DNA of 64,000 nucleotides from Burkholderiales bacterium (GTDB lineage Bacteria; Pseudomonadota; Gammaproteobacteria; Burkholderiales; Burkholderiaceae_C): the NCBI GenBank assembly GCA_016000265.1, contig JAECRL010000001.1:62001-126000 (forward strand), written 5' to 3'. The first letter of the stretch is position 1. The number at the start of each line of letters is the position of its first letter. Of the stretch, positions 9,758 to 18,217 are shown one piece after another. Made by a program: the position numbers and the translations under genes. The notes under the pieces were generated by a model. That model had not been told where the DNA came from. It saw only the letters and a list, made by a program, of their open reading frames with translations, and did no database searches.

Positions 9758-11362
9758 ATGGCCCCTCCGCCTGCGAACATGACCGAACGCCGCCCTTCTG
9801 ACTCCCCTTCGCCGCCTTTTGATGTGGCGGGTGCTTATGTGCCCACCGTCAAGGAGCGCCCGCTCAGCCGCGGAGGCGAGCGCCTGCGCGAGTCCGTGGC
9901 CGACTGGTCGGCGGGCCTGGCCGCCGTCAGCGACCTGCCCGCCACGGTGCGCCAGGACGTGGCCGACGCGCTCGACCTGGCGCGCCGCTTCAACGCCGCG
10001 GTGGTGCGCCCCCAGGCCTTGCACATCGACCGCATGGCGCTGGACAACCCCAGTTTCGTGCCGAATGAGCTGATCCGCCGGGCCAACGAGTGGGGGCTGT
10101 TCACGCTGTGGCTGCCGGCCCTGTTCGGGGGCAAGGGCTGGAACTTCCTGTCGCTCTACGCCTTCCTCGAGGAGGTCTCCACCGCCTGCGTGGGCGTGGC
10201 CAACGTCATCGGGGTGCACTACATGGGCGTGGCCACCTTGACGGCCAGCTGGAACCTGCGCCTGGCCGAGCGCGTGTTCACCGACGTGTGCCGCGGCGAG
10301 CGCATCGGCGAGCCTTGCCTCATCAGCCTGGCCATGAACGAGCCGCGCGCCGAGTCCGAGGTGGCCGAAGTCGAGCTGCTCGACCGCGCCGAGTTGGGCA
10401 CGCGCTCGGTGCGCCAGGCCGATGGCAGTCACGTGCTGGATGGGCACAAGACCTTCGTTCACAACGGCCCGGTCTCCAGCTGGCACATGGTCGTGGCCTG
10501 CGAGGACCTGGGCCGCCCCGCCGACACCCTGGTCGTGCTGGCCGTGCGCGCCGGCGCTCAGGGCTGCCGCGTGGGGGCCACCGAGCGCAAGATGGGCCAA
10601 CGCGCTTGCCCGGTCTCCGAGCTGTTGTTCGAACGCTGCGTGGTGCCGCCTGATCAGGTGGCGTTCGATGGCCGCGCCACCGCGGGCTTCAGCCACTCGC
10701 ACCGCGAGGTCGCACAGACCTTGCTGGACTACGTGGTCTCGTGCACCCGCGCGGGCGTGGCGGCGTTCTCGGCGGGCGTGGCGCGTGGGGCCTTCGACGC
10801 GGCCCGCGACTACGCCGCGCGCAAGAGCGTGCCGGGCGGGCGCGTCATCGAGCAGCAATGGGCCCAGGCCCTGCTGGCCGACATGGGCATCCACGCCAGC
10901 CTGGCGCGGCAGGCTTACCTGGAGTCGGCCACGGCCAATGGCCTGGGCGGGCTCTTTCGCATGATGTTCTTTCGGCCGCTTTACTGGGCCGATCAGTTGA
11001 TGCCGATGGGGGTCTGGCGCTTCGCGGCGCGGCGCATCCTGCGCTGGCCCGAGGCCACGCGCTGGTTCCAGCGGCGCTTCCTGGATGCCCAGCCGCCCGA
11101 GTGGCAGCGCTTGACGTCGGGCCTGGCGTCGATGGCCAAGGTGGCGGCCAGCGACTTCGCGGTGCGCAACGCGGGCCTGGCCATCGAGCTGACCGGCCCC
11201 GATGGCCTGCGCCAGGAAATGGGCATGGAAAAACGCCTGCGCGACGCCAAGGTGCTGCAGGTTTACGAGGGCACCAACGAGCTCAACCGCGTCAACTTCT
11301 TCAAGTGTCGCGTGCGACCGGATGAAGGGGTGCGCGTCTTCGTGCGGGAGGCCGACGCATGA
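9758..11362 (+). CDS. Acyl-CoA dehydrogenase, catalytic subunit
   Basis: A 534-residue FAD enzyme of the acyl-CoA dehydrogenase superfamily. The N-terminal alpha domain (about 60-185), a middle beta domain with FVHNGPVSSWHMVVAC, and the C-terminal helical domain are in order. The catalytic Glu is present in the classic C-terminal motif VYEGTNELNR. It has about 150 residues more than standard enzymes: a proline-rich N-terminal extension and an insert of about 50 residues near 400-450 (GGLFRMMFFRPLYWADQLMP). The ATG at 9758 is taken; a second in-frame ATG at 9779 is equally possible since neither has a good ribosome site. The stop overlaps the next gene by ATGA, whose product looks like its partner subunit. 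Confidence 0.88.
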   Translation: MAPPPANMTERRPSDSPSPPFDVAGAYVPTVKERPLSRGGERLRESVADWSAGLAAVSDLPATVRQDVADALDLARRFNAAVVRPQALHIDRMALDNPSFVPNELIRRANEWGLFTLWLPALFGGKGWNFLSLYAFLEEVSTACVGVANVIGVHYMGVATLTASWNLRLAERVFTDVCRGERIGEPCLISLAMNEPRAESEVAEVELLDRAELGTRSVRQADGSHVLDGHKTFVHNGPVSSWHMVVACEDLGRPADTLVVLAVRAGAQGCRVGATERKMGQRACPVSELLFERCVVPPDQVAFDGRATAGFSHSHREVAQTLLDYVVSCTRAGVAAFSAGVARGAFDAARDYAARKSVPGGRVIEQQWAQALLADMGIHASLARQAYLESATANGLGGLFRMMFFRPLYWADQLMPMGVWRFAARRILRWPEATRWFQRRFLDAQPPEWQRLTSGLASMAKVAASDFAVRNAGLAIELTGPDGLRQEMGMEKRLRDAKVLQVYEGTNELNRVNFFKCRVRPDEGVRVFVREADA

Positions 11363-12261
11363 GCGAGGTGAAGCCGGCCATCCAGCAGGTGCTGGCCCTG
11401 GCGCGCGAAGACGCCAGCCTGGCGGCGGCCCGCTATGCCGATGGGGCCGCCCGTGCGGCGGTGCGGCGCGTGAGCGGGCGCGACCTCGACTCGGTCGGGC
11501 CGTGCGCCTGGCCGGCCTTTCACGCCCGCATGGAGGCCTTGTGGCCGGCCCTCGATGGCCGGGGGCACCTGCAAGGCACGGTCGACTTGGTGCTCAGGGG
11601 GCACGGGGCGCAAGCCTTGATCTTGCCCGTTCAGGGACGCGATGGGGCGTTGATGCTCGCGCGCGTGGACCTGGGCCACCCGGCCGTCGTGCTGGGCGAG
11701 CGGGTGCAGACCCTGGGTCTGTCGGGTTGCGACGTGCGCGACGTGGAGTTCAGCGGGGTGCCCAGCGAGGTGCTGGGGGCCTTCGATGCCGCGGCCGACG
11801 AGGCCTTGCTCGCGGACCTGGTCCCGATGGCGATGGCTTTGCTGTGCGGGGTGGCGCAGGCCAGCCTGGCGCAGGCCCATGAACACGTTGCCCAGCGCCA
11901 TCAGGGCGGTGGCCCGATGCAAGGCTGGGGCGAGGTGCGGCGCCTGCTGTCGGGCATGCAGGAGCGCGTGAGCGCCATGCAGGGCTTGTTGTCGTCTGCC
12001 GCGTCTTCAGGCGAGGCCTCGGTGTCCAGCGCGGTGTCCAACGCGGGGCCCACGCTGGCGGCACAGTTGCTGCACGTGGGGCGCCTGGCGTGTGAGGTCA
12101 CGGTGGACGGCGTGCAGTTGCTGGGCGCAGCCGGCACGCTGCAGGACCACCCCCAGGCTCAGCGCCTGCGCGACGCGCGTCAGCTGCACGGCTTGCTCGG
12201 TGGGGTGGCCTGGCGCCGTCAGCAGGGCTGGGCGCTCACGCCGATGCCGGGGTGTCGCTGA
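11359..12261 (+). CDS. Acyl-CoA dehydrogenase-like protein, probable non-catalytic partner subunit
   Basis: A 300-residue protein lacking the N-terminal alpha domain of acyl-CoA dehydrogenases. Its C-terminal half has the helical-domain signature: AQRHQGGGPMQGWGEVRRLL corresponds to the R-x-F-G-x-P-I segment, and QLLGAAGTLQDHPQAQRL to the last conserved stretch. Where a catalytic enzyme has EGT it has LGG, so the base is missing. Translational coupling (ATGA) with the full-length enzyme suggests an alpha/beta heteromer, as established for the ChsE4-ChsE5 type dehydrogenases of Mycobacterium tuberculosis; that analogy is my inference. The 3' end overlaps the convergent MarR gene by 26 bases. 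Confidence 0.7.
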   Translation: MSEVKPAIQQVLALAREDASLAAARYADGAARAAVRRVSGRDLDSVGPCAWPAFHARMEALWPALDGRGHLQGTVDLVLRGHGAQALILPVQGRDGALMLARVDLGHPAVVLGERVQTLGLSGCDVRDVEFSGVPSEVLGAFDAAADEALLADLVPMAMALLCGVAQASLAQAHEHVAQRHQGGGPMQGWGEVRRLLSGMQERVSAMQGLLSSAASSGEASVSSAVSNAGPTLAAQLLHVGRLACEVTVDGVQLLGAAGTLQDHPQAQRLRDARQLHGLLGGVAWRRQQGWALTPMPGCR

Positions 12262-12709
12262 CCTTGGTGAGCAGGCGGCGCAAGAGCGCCTGTTCGTCGG
12301 GGCTCAGGGAGCGCGCCATGCGCTCGTCGTGGGCTTGCACCGCGGCCGTGATCTGGGCCAGGTCGGCCAGGCCTTTGTCGGTCAGCGCCAGGCTGAAGGC
12401 GCGGCGGTCTTCCGGCGCCGGCTGGCGCTCGATGTAGCCCAGGTCCTCCAGGGCGTCGACCAGGATGACCACACCGGAGCGCGCGATGCCCATGATCTTG
12501 GCCAGCTGCGTGAGCTTGAGCCCCGGGTTGCGCGAGACGATGACCATGGCTGAGAAGCGTGGCGGCGTGATGCCCCAGGGCGCCAGCGAGGCGATGAAGT
12601 CCTCGTACACCCGGATCTGAGCGCGTCGAACGGCGAAGCCCAGCAGGGACTCGAGCACGCCGTAGTCGATGCCGGGGACGTGGGGGACGAAGTGATCCGG
12701 GTCGTGCAT
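12236..12709 (-). CDS. MarR-family transcriptional regulator
   Basis: A 157-residue protein with the winged-helix layout of the MarR family: a dimerisation helix (about 15-50), a recognition region LKLTQLAKIMGIARSGVVIL (about 70-90), the wing with QPAPEDRRAFSLALTDKG (D-R-R-x-x-x-L-x-L-T-x-x-G is the family mark), and a long C-terminal dimerisation helix. MarR proteins bind palindromes near their own genes and respond to small ligands such as acyl-CoA or aromatic compounds. The gene converges on the acyl-CoA dehydrogenase pair with a 26-base overlap, so regulation of that pair is plausible but unproven. Confidence 0.9.
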   Translation of the reverse strand: MHDPDHFVPHVPGIDYGVLESLLGFAVRRAQIRVYEDFIASLAPWGITPPRFSAMVIVSRNPGLKLTQLAKIMGIARSGVVILVDALEDLGYIERQPAPEDRRAFSLALTDKGLADLAQITAAVQAHDERMARSLSPDEQALLRRLLTKVSDTPASA

Positions 12710-12831
12710 GGTGTCGGTGAGCGGCGTGGGGGCAATTCAGGTCAGCTCGCAGTCTAGGAGCCCCCGGGTGATTGGGCGCCATCCGGACGCCATCCCGAGG
12801 TCATCTCCCCGAGCTTGGGGCGGGAATGTCG

Positions 12832-14220
12832 TCAGCAGGCCACGATGTTGACGGCCAGGCCGCCGCGCGAGGTTTCTTTGTAGTGGCTGCGCATGTCGGC
12901 GCCGGTCTGCTTCATGGTCAGGATGACCTGGTCGAGGCTGACGCGGTGGCGGCCGTCGCCCACCCGGGCCAGGCGCGCGGCGTGGATGGCCTGGATCGCG
13001 CCCACGGCGTTGCGCTCGATGCAGGGGATCTGCACCAGCCCGCCCACGGGGTCGCAGGTCAGGCCGAGGTGGTGCTCCATGCCGATTTCGGCGGCGTTCT
13101 CGACCTGTTCGGGCTGGCCGCCCATGAGCGCGCACAGCCCGGCCGCCGCCATGGAGCAGGCCACCCCCACCTCGCCCTGGCAGCCGACTTCGGCGCCCGA
13201 GATGGATGCGTTTTCCTTGTAGAGCAGCCCGATGGCCGCCGCCGTGAGCAGGAAGTCGTGCACGCCTCGGCGGTCGCAGCCCAGGTGCCGCACGGCGTGG
13301 TGCAGCACGGCGGGCACGATGCCCGCGGCGCCGTTGGTGGGGGCGGTGACCACGCGCGCGCCCGCGGCGTTTTCTTCGTTGACGGCCAGGGCGAACAAGG
13401 TGACCCAGTCCATCTGCACCAGCGGGTCGCGGGTGGGGTCCTGGCTGGTGAGGTGCTTGAGCAGGGCCGGGGCGCGCCGCTGCACGTGAAAGCCGCCAGG
13501 CAGCTCGCCTTCTTGCTGACAGCCGCGTGCCACGCAGTCCTGCATGGCTTGCCAGATGCGGTCCAGCCCGGCTTCGGTGTCGGCGGCGGGCCGCCAGTGC
13601 GCTTCGTTGCGTCGCATCACCTCGGCGATGTCGATGCCGTGGGTGCGCGTGAGCGCGAGCAACTCGGCGGCGCTGTGAAAGGGCAGGGGCAGGACGTCGA
13701 CGGCGGGGGCCAGGCCTGGCCCTTGCCTTCGTGCGTCGGGCCCCTGGATCGCGTCATCCGAAACCACGAAGCCGCCCCCCACCGAGTACCAGGTCTGGGC
13801 GCACAGCAACGCGCCGTCGGCGTGGGCACTCAGGGTCAGGGCGTTGGGGTGAAAGGGCCGTCGCTGCCTGCCTTGAAAGAGCAGGTCGCGCGTTGGATCG
13901 AAGGCCACGGGGTGCCGCCCCAGCAGGCTCAGGCGGTGGGTGTCGTGAACGGCCTGCACCCAGGCGCCGATCGAGTCGATGGGCACGGTGTCGGGCTCGT
14001 GCCCCATCAGGCCGAGCAGCACGGCGCGGTCGCTGCCGTGTCCGCGCCCGGTGGCGCCGAGTGAGCCCAGCAGCCTCACCTCGATGTGCGTGACGCGGTC
14101 CAGCAAACCGGCGTGGTCGAGGTGCTGAGCGAAGTGGCGCGCGGCGCGCATGGGGCCCACGGTGTGCGAGCTGGAGGGCCCGACCCCGACCTTGAACAGA
14201 TCAAACACCGAAACAGCCAT
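12832..14220 (-). CDS. sdaA: L-serine ammonia-lyase, single-chain [4Fe-4S] type
   Basis: A 462-residue L-serine dehydratase converting L-serine to pyruvate and ammonia in the cytoplasm. The beta domain starts with [20 protein letters not shown], the standard N-terminus of SdaA. The alpha domain carries the Fe-S cysteines: [12 protein letters not shown] is followed later by [16 protein letters not shown] and [18 protein letters not shown]. Length agrees with the one-chain enzymes of Gram-negatives (about 455-460). No RNA element was recognised upstream. The gene is separated by 122 bases from the MarR gene, with no clear terminator between, and reads in the same direction. Confidence 0.96.
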   Translation of the reverse strand: MAVSVFDLFKVGVGPSSSHTVGPMRAARHFAQHLDHAGLLDRVTHIEVRLLGSLGATGRGHGSDRAVLLGLMGHEPDTVPIDSIGAWVQAVHDTHRLSLLGRHPVAFDPTRDLLFQGRQRRPFHPNALTLSAHADGALLCAQTWYSVGGGFVVSDDAIQGPDARRQGPGLAPAVDVLPLPFHSAAELLALTRTHGIDIAEVMRRNEAHWRPAADTEAGLDRIWQAMQDCVARGCQQEGELPGGFHVQRRAPALLKHLTSQDPTRDPLVQMDWVTLFALAVNEENAAGARVVTAPTNGAAGIVPAVLHHAVRHLGCDRRGVHDFLLTAAAIGLLYKENASISGAEVGCQGEVGVACSMAAAGLCALMGGQPEQVENAAEIGMEHHLGLTCDPVGGLVQIPCIERNAVGAIQAIHAARLARVGDGRHRVSLDQVILTMKQTGADMRSHYKETSRGGLAVNIVAC

Positions 14221-14296
14221 GGTTTGCTTTCCTGTGCCCCCATGGTGAACCGCCGCAGGCGACTCTGCAAGCGCTGTGTGTCACGGTGGCGCCCAG

Positions 14297-14322
14297 AAAA
14301 AAGGCCGCCCCGAGGGGCGGCC
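14297..14322 (-). terminator. Rho-independent terminator of the PF10118 gene
   Basis: On the minus strand a stem of 9 GC-rich pairs (GGCCGCCCC with GGGGCGGCC, two bases between the arms) is followed at once by six T residues. It lies 22 bases after the stop of the gene ending at 14344 and would end that transcript before sdaA. Confidence 0.85.
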
Positions 14323-14343
14323 ATCAATCGGGGTGCTCGCAGC

Positions 14344-15225
14344 TCAGTAGGCGGCCTGAAAGAGTGCGTCTCCGGCTTTCATCGGGTTGCCAGATTCTTC
14401 GAAGGCCTTGACCCACACGGGGTAGCTGTGGATGACCTGGTGCTGCCAGGGGTGGAAGCCAGGGCGGTAGTAGTCGAGCAGCTTGAGGGTGTTGCGCGCG
14501 AAGATGCCCTTGGGGCCATACACCCACCACGAGCCCTTGAGGCACAGCCAGAAGCGTTTGGGTGCCGAGATCTTGTCGCCGATGAGCAGGCGGTTGGTCA
14601 GGCGCATGCTGTCGACCACGACCTTGTAGAGCGCGTGGGTCATGGCGGCGCAGCGCATGAAGTAGCCGACCTTGGCCACGTCCTGCATCACGTCGAAGGC
14701 CACGGCCTTGTGCTCCATCTCTTCGATGGCGTGCCAGGCCCACATGGCGCGCACCTTGGGGTCGGCCGGGGCCATGACTTCCTTGGACTCGAACAGCATC
14801 TGCGCCATCATGGCCGTGAAGTGCTCGAAGGCGGCGGTCAGCGCCAGGTTGTACTTGGCCGAGTACTTCTTCTCGTAGTTGTCGAAGAGCGCCTTGGCGT
14901 CCTTGACGATGCGGTCGACGTCGCAGCCTTGCTTGCGCAGCAGGTCGTTGTAGTGCGTGTGCGCGATGCCGTGCTGGCCTTCTTGGCGGATGAAGTTCTT
15001 GACGTCCTCGGCCAGCTTGGGGTCGGTGATCTGGTTGCGGAAGGCGCGCACGCTGGTGATGAAGTAGCGCTCGCCGTCGGGGAAGGCGGCTTGCATGCCG
15101 TCAAACAGGCGGGTCTGGAAGGCCTGGCCGCCGTACCACCAGCGAGGGGTGTTTTCGTCGAGTTCGAAGTCCAGCTTCTCGCGCGGGACGATGGCATCCG
15201 GGCCGGTGTGTTTGTCGTGGCTCAT
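14344..15225 (-). CDS. PF10118-type predicted metal-dependent hydrolase (ferritin-like helical protein)
   Basis: A 293-residue all-helical protein of the family labelled predicted metal-dependent hydrolase. Conserved acidic and histidine residues fit a ferritin-like di-metal site: [15 protein letters not shown] (about 87-100), [12 protein letters not shown], and [15 protein letters not shown] (about 170-185). The N-terminal [10 protein letters not shown] and [13 protein letters not shown] are also typical. Activity and substrate of the family are not established. The ATG at 15225 has GAGGAGACAC upstream. It is divergent from a short-chain dehydrogenase, and a perfect 16-base palindrome lies between the two genes, suggesting shared control, perhaps linked to lipid metabolism. 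Confidence 0.82.
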   Translation of the reverse strand: MSHDKHTGPDAIVPREKLDFELDENTPRWWYGGQAFQTRLFDGMQAAFPDGERYFITSVRAFRNQITDPKLAEDVKNFIRQEGQHGIAHTHYNDLLRKQGCDVDRIVKDAKALFDNYEKKYSAKYNLALTAAFEHFTAMMAQMLFESKEVMAPADPKVRAMWAWHAIEEMEHKAVAFDVMQDVAKVGYFMRCAAMTHALYKVVVDSMRLTNRLLIGDKISAPKRFWLCLKGSWWVYGPKGIFARNTLKLLDYYRPGFHPWQHQVIHSYPVWVKAFEESGNPMKAGDALFQAAY

Positions 15226-15275
15226 GTGTGTCTCCTCGGTACATCCGATGACTCAGTCTAGGAAGCGCGCCCAGG

Positions 15276-15291
15276 TTGACGTATACGTCAA
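15276..15291. promoter_or_regulatory. Perfect 16-bp palindrome, candidate operator
   Basis: TTGACGTATACGTCAA is its own reverse complement. It lies in the 167-base divergent space, 51 bases upstream of the PF10118 gene and about 100 bases upstream of the dehydrogenase gene. The form is like operators of MerR- or TetR-family regulators of acyl-CoA degradation; which protein binds is unknown. Confidence 0.6.
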
Positions 15292-15392
15292 TGCGACACG
15301 GGGGCATCCTGCGCGACACTGGGGGGCCTGACTCCGGTGTGACCCACGCCGCAGATCAGGGTTTCCACCGAATTTTTCGCCAGAGGACCCCC

Positions 15393-16310
15393 ATGACCGT
15401 CTCCGATTCCGCTTCGACCCCCTCTTTTGCCGAGCGCGTCCGCCTGGACGGCCGCGTGGCCATCGTCACCGGGGCCGGCGCCGGCCTGGGGCGCAGCCAC
15501 GCCTTGCTGCTGGCCGAGCGCGGCGCCCGCGTGGTCGTCAACGACCTGAACCTGGCGCCGGCGCAGGCCGTGGCCGATGAGATCCGCGCCGCCGGTGGCC
15601 AGGCGCTGGCCTGTGCGGGCTCGGTCACCGACGAGGCCGCCGTGCAGGTCATGGTCGAGCAGGCGCTGGCCACCTTCGGGCGCATCGACATCCTGGTCAA
15701 CAACGCCGGCATCCTGCGCGACAAGAGCTTCGCCAAGATGACGCTCGACGACTTCCGCCTGGTGGTGGACGTGCACCTGATGGGCGCGGTCATCTGCACC
15801 AAGGCGGTCTGGGAGACGATGCGCGCGCAGCAGTTCGGCCGCATCGTGTTCACGACCTCGTCGTCGGGCCTGTTCGGCAACTTCGGCCAGGCCAACTACG
15901 GCGCAGCCAAGATGGCGCTGGTGGGGCTGATGCAGACCCTGTCGCTGGAAGGCGAGAAGGCCAACGTCCGCGTCAACTGCCTGGCGCCCACGGCGGCCAC
16001 GGCGATGACGCAGGGCATCTTGCCGCCCGAGGTGCTGGCCGTGCTGACGCCCGAGAGCGTGTCGCCGGGCCTGGTCTACCTGGTGAGCGATGACGCGCCC
16101 ACGCGCGCCATCCTCAACGCCGGGGCGGGCGTGTTCGCCACCTCGCACGTGGGGCTGAGCGAGCCGGTGCGCATCGGCAGCGGCGCCGACGCGGTGGACG
16201 CGGTGGCTCAGGCCTGGCCGCGCATCAGCGATCGCGCCGGGGCCATCGTGCCGCGCAGCGGGCTGGAGCAGTCCATGCGCGAGATCGGCACGGTGCAGTC
16301 GAGGGGCTGA
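15393..16310 (+). CDS. Short-chain dehydrogenase/reductase, (3R)-hydroxyacyl-CoA dehydrogenase-like
   Basis: A 305-residue NAD(P)-dependent short-chain dehydrogenase. The dinucleotide motif TGAGAGLGRSHALLL, the NNAG motif (ILVNNAGILRD) and the catalytic Tyr and Lys (NYGAAKMAL), with Ser in FTTSSSG, are all present. VVVNDLNL after the second strand (Asp at the end) favours NAD(H). Sequence style, including SFAKMTLDDFRLVVDVHLMG, matches the dehydrogenase domain of peroxisomal-type multifunctional beta-oxidation enzymes. The frame is open upstream, but the ATG at 15393 has AGAGGA at good distance and the fold starts only there. It is divergent from the PF10118 gene and followed by the adhesin locus, with no evident operon. 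Confidence 0.88.
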   Translation: MTVSDSASTPSFAERVRLDGRVAIVTGAGAGLGRSHALLLAERGARVVVNDLNLAPAQAVADEIRAAGGQALACAGSVTDEAAVQVMVEQALATFGRIDILVNNAGILRDKSFAKMTLDDFRLVVDVHLMGAVICTKAVWETMRAQQFGRIVFTTSSSGLFGNFGQANYGAAKMALVGLMQTLSLEGEKANVRVNCLAPTAATAMTQGILPPEVLAVLTPESVSPGLVYLVSDDAPTRAILNAGAGVFATSHVGLSEPVRIGSGADAVDAVAQAWPRISDRAGAIVPRSGLEQSMREIGTVQSRG

Positions 16311-16341
16311 GCCAGCGGGCTGAGTCGCCCGCCTGGACCTG

Positions 16342-16395
16342 CGTTGAAGCGCAGCGCTGGGTTTCAACGGAGATTCAACGCGGCGTTCGGATACT
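16342..16395 (+). promoter_or_regulatory. Candidate SARP-type promoter of the two-partner secretion operon
   Basis: TTCAACG occurs twice as a direct repeat, at 16363-16369 and 16374-16380, exactly 11 bases apart; an inverted copy (CGTTGAA) is at 16342-16348. A -10-like GATACT begins at 16390, 9 bases after the second repeat. SARP regulators are known to bind heptamer repeats with 11-base period about 8 bases before the -10. A SARP/BTAD regulator is encoded at the other end of this locus. Confidence 0.5.
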
Positions 16396-16421
16396 CCCGG
16401 CTCAAATGCCAGGGAGGTTCA

Positions 16422-18194
16422 GTGATTTTCAAGCGCAGGGAGGCTTTCGCAGCCGGCAAGGGGTTCAGTGCAGGCTGGGTGGGTGCGTTGCCGGTGTGGT
16501 GCTGTGCCGTTTGGTTGACCGCTTGGCCGGCTGCGGCGGTGGCGCAGGGTGTCTCGCCCCAGGAGCTGGAACGCCAGGGCGACGTCATTCAGCGCCAGCA
16601 GCAGGAGCGCCTGCGTGAGTTGCTGGATCGCGCCCGCCCTGTCGACCCCGGTGTGCAGGGGGCAGACCTCCGTGGGCGCAGCCCGGATGGCACCCAGGCC
16701 GCCGAGGGGGGGCCGTGTTGGCCGATTGACGAGGTGGTGGTGGCCGGTGGCGAGCGCTTGCAGGCGGACACCTTGCGTGGCCTGCAGCTGGCTCACACCG
16801 GGCGCTGCCTGTCGGGCGCTGACATCCAGCGCGTGCTGGGTCGCGTCACCCAGGATTTCTTCGAGCGTGGGGAGATCACGACCCGCGCTTACCTGCCCGA
16901 GCAAGACCTGGCGTCGCGCCGCCTGCTGATCGAGGTGGTGACGGGCCGCATCGCGGGCTATCGACTGGAGGGGGATGGCGCCCAGCGGATCTGGCTGCCA
17001 GGGGCTTTTCCCGCTGTGGGTTCGGTGCTGAACCTGCGCGACCTGGAGCAGGGCGTGGAGGTGGTCAACCGCCTGGGCAGCCAGCGAGCCAGCACCGACA
17101 TCGAGCCAGGTCAAGCGCCCGGCGAGAGCGTGGTGGTGGTGCGCTCGGTGGGCCGCTTGCCGTTGAGCGCACAGCTGTCGTTTGACAACCATGGTTCGGC
17201 CAGCACCGGCAAGGAAGCGGCCTCGCTCAACCTCGTGGCCGATGCCATCCTGGGCTTCAATGAACGCTGGGTGTTGAGCCGCAGGCAGTCCTGGCCGAAT
17301 GGCCGGGGTGATCACTCGTCCAGCAGCACCGGCCTGGACCTGTGGCTGCCTTGGGGCCGCCAGTCTTTTGGCGTGAACGTGGGTGAGTCGGAGTACGTCA
17401 ACGTCCTGAGGCTGGCCTCGGGCACCCCGGTGCACACGGATGGCCGCACCAGCACGGTGGGCCTGATGACCGAACGGGTGATTCACCGCGATCAGTCATC
17501 GAGGGTGAACTGGCTGGCGCGGCTCAACCGCCAAGACAGCGTCAACCGGCTGGCCGGCGAAACGCTCAACAGCAGCTCGCGCGTGCTGACCTTCGGCGAG
17601 TTCGGGCTGGGCGGCAGCACCGTGTGGGCGCAGGGCCTGCTGACCGGTCAGGTCAGCCACGTGCAGGGGCTCAAGCTGGCGGGCGCCGAGCGTGACCCCC
17701 AGGGGCTGCCCGATGAGGCGCCGCGGGCTCAGTCCCGCAAGCTGGTGTTGGACCTTTCTTACGTCCGGGACGTGGTGGTCGCGGGGGTGCTGTTGAACTG
17801 GACGAGCCAGGTCAACGCGCAGCGTGCCTGGACCACGCTCCACGGCTCCCAGCAGATCCTCATCGGCAGCCTGGGCAGCGTGCGCGGCTTCAGTCGTCAG
17901 TCGCTCAGCGGCGACCACGGGGTGTTCTGGCGCAACGAGCTGGCCTGGCCGATGCAGTTCGAGTGGGGCCTGACGCCCCTGTCGGTTCGTTGGTACGCGG
18001 GCCTGGACATGGGGCGCGTGGAGAGCCGAGCCCAGGGGGCGCCCTCCGGCGACTTGGGGGGGGTGACGCTGGGGGCATCCATCCAGGCCGGTCGCGCCTG
18101 GCTGGATGTCTTCGGCAGCCAGGGGGTCTGGCGTCCGACCTCGATGCAGCGTGAGCCCGCACAGGTATGGGCCCGCTTGTCCTTTTCCTTCTGA
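16422..18194 (+). CDS. Two-partner secretion outer-membrane transporter (FhaC/ShlB family)
   Basis: A 590-residue TpsB transporter. After a Sec signal (ending AAVAQG) come an Arg/Gln-rich helix region (about 50-85), POTRA domains (CWPIDEVVVAGGERLQADTL, then LLIEVVTGRIAGYRLEG), and a C-terminal 16-strand barrel, ending with the typical phenylalanine (ARLSFSF). The barrel carries the family segment IGSLGSVRGFSRQSLSGDHG, which is the conserved VRGY/F tip of loop 6. The start is the GTG at 16422: AGGGAGG lies 4 to 5 bases upstream, whereas a TTG at 16344 has none and sits inside the likely promoter. It secretes the large exoprotein encoded 23 bases downstream, certainly in the same operon. Confidence 0.93.
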   Translation: MIFKRREAFAAGKGFSAGWVGALPVWCCAVWLTAWPAAAVAQGVSPQELERQGDVIQRQQQERLRELLDRARPVDPGVQGADLRGRSPDGTQAAEGGPCWPIDEVVVAGGERLQADTLRGLQLAHTGRCLSGADIQRVLGRVTQDFFERGEITTRAYLPEQDLASRRLLIEVVTGRIAGYRLEGDGAQRIWLPGAFPAVGSVLNLRDLEQGVEVVNRLGSQRASTDIEPGQAPGESVVVVRSVGRLPLSAQLSFDNHGSASTGKEAASLNLVADAILGFNERWVLSRRQSWPNGRGDHSSSSTGLDLWLPWGRQSFGVNVGESEYVNVLRLASGTPVHTDGRTSTVGLMTERVIHRDQSSRVNWLARLNRQDSVNRLAGETLNSSSRVLTFGEFGLGGSTVWAQGLLTGQVSHVQGLKLAGAERDPQGLPDEAPRAQSRKLVLDLSYVRDVVVAGVLLNWTSQVNAQRAWTTLHGSQQILIGSLGSVRGFSRQSLSGDHGVFWRNELAWPMQFEWGLTPLSVRWYAGLDMGRVESRAQGAPSGDLGGVTLGASIQAGRAWLDVFGSQGVWRPTSMQREPAQVWARLSFSF

Positions 18195-18217
18195 ACGAGT
18201 CCCAGGGAGTCCTCACC

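Noticed and set aside
6398-10894. An open frame of about 1498 codons on the minus strand, antisense to the glycan and acyl-CoA dehydrogenase genes
   Set aside because: It spans five well-supported plus-strand genes and their gaps. Its product is rich in Arg, His, Gly and Ala with no fold or motif; this is the mirror frame of GC3-biased genes.
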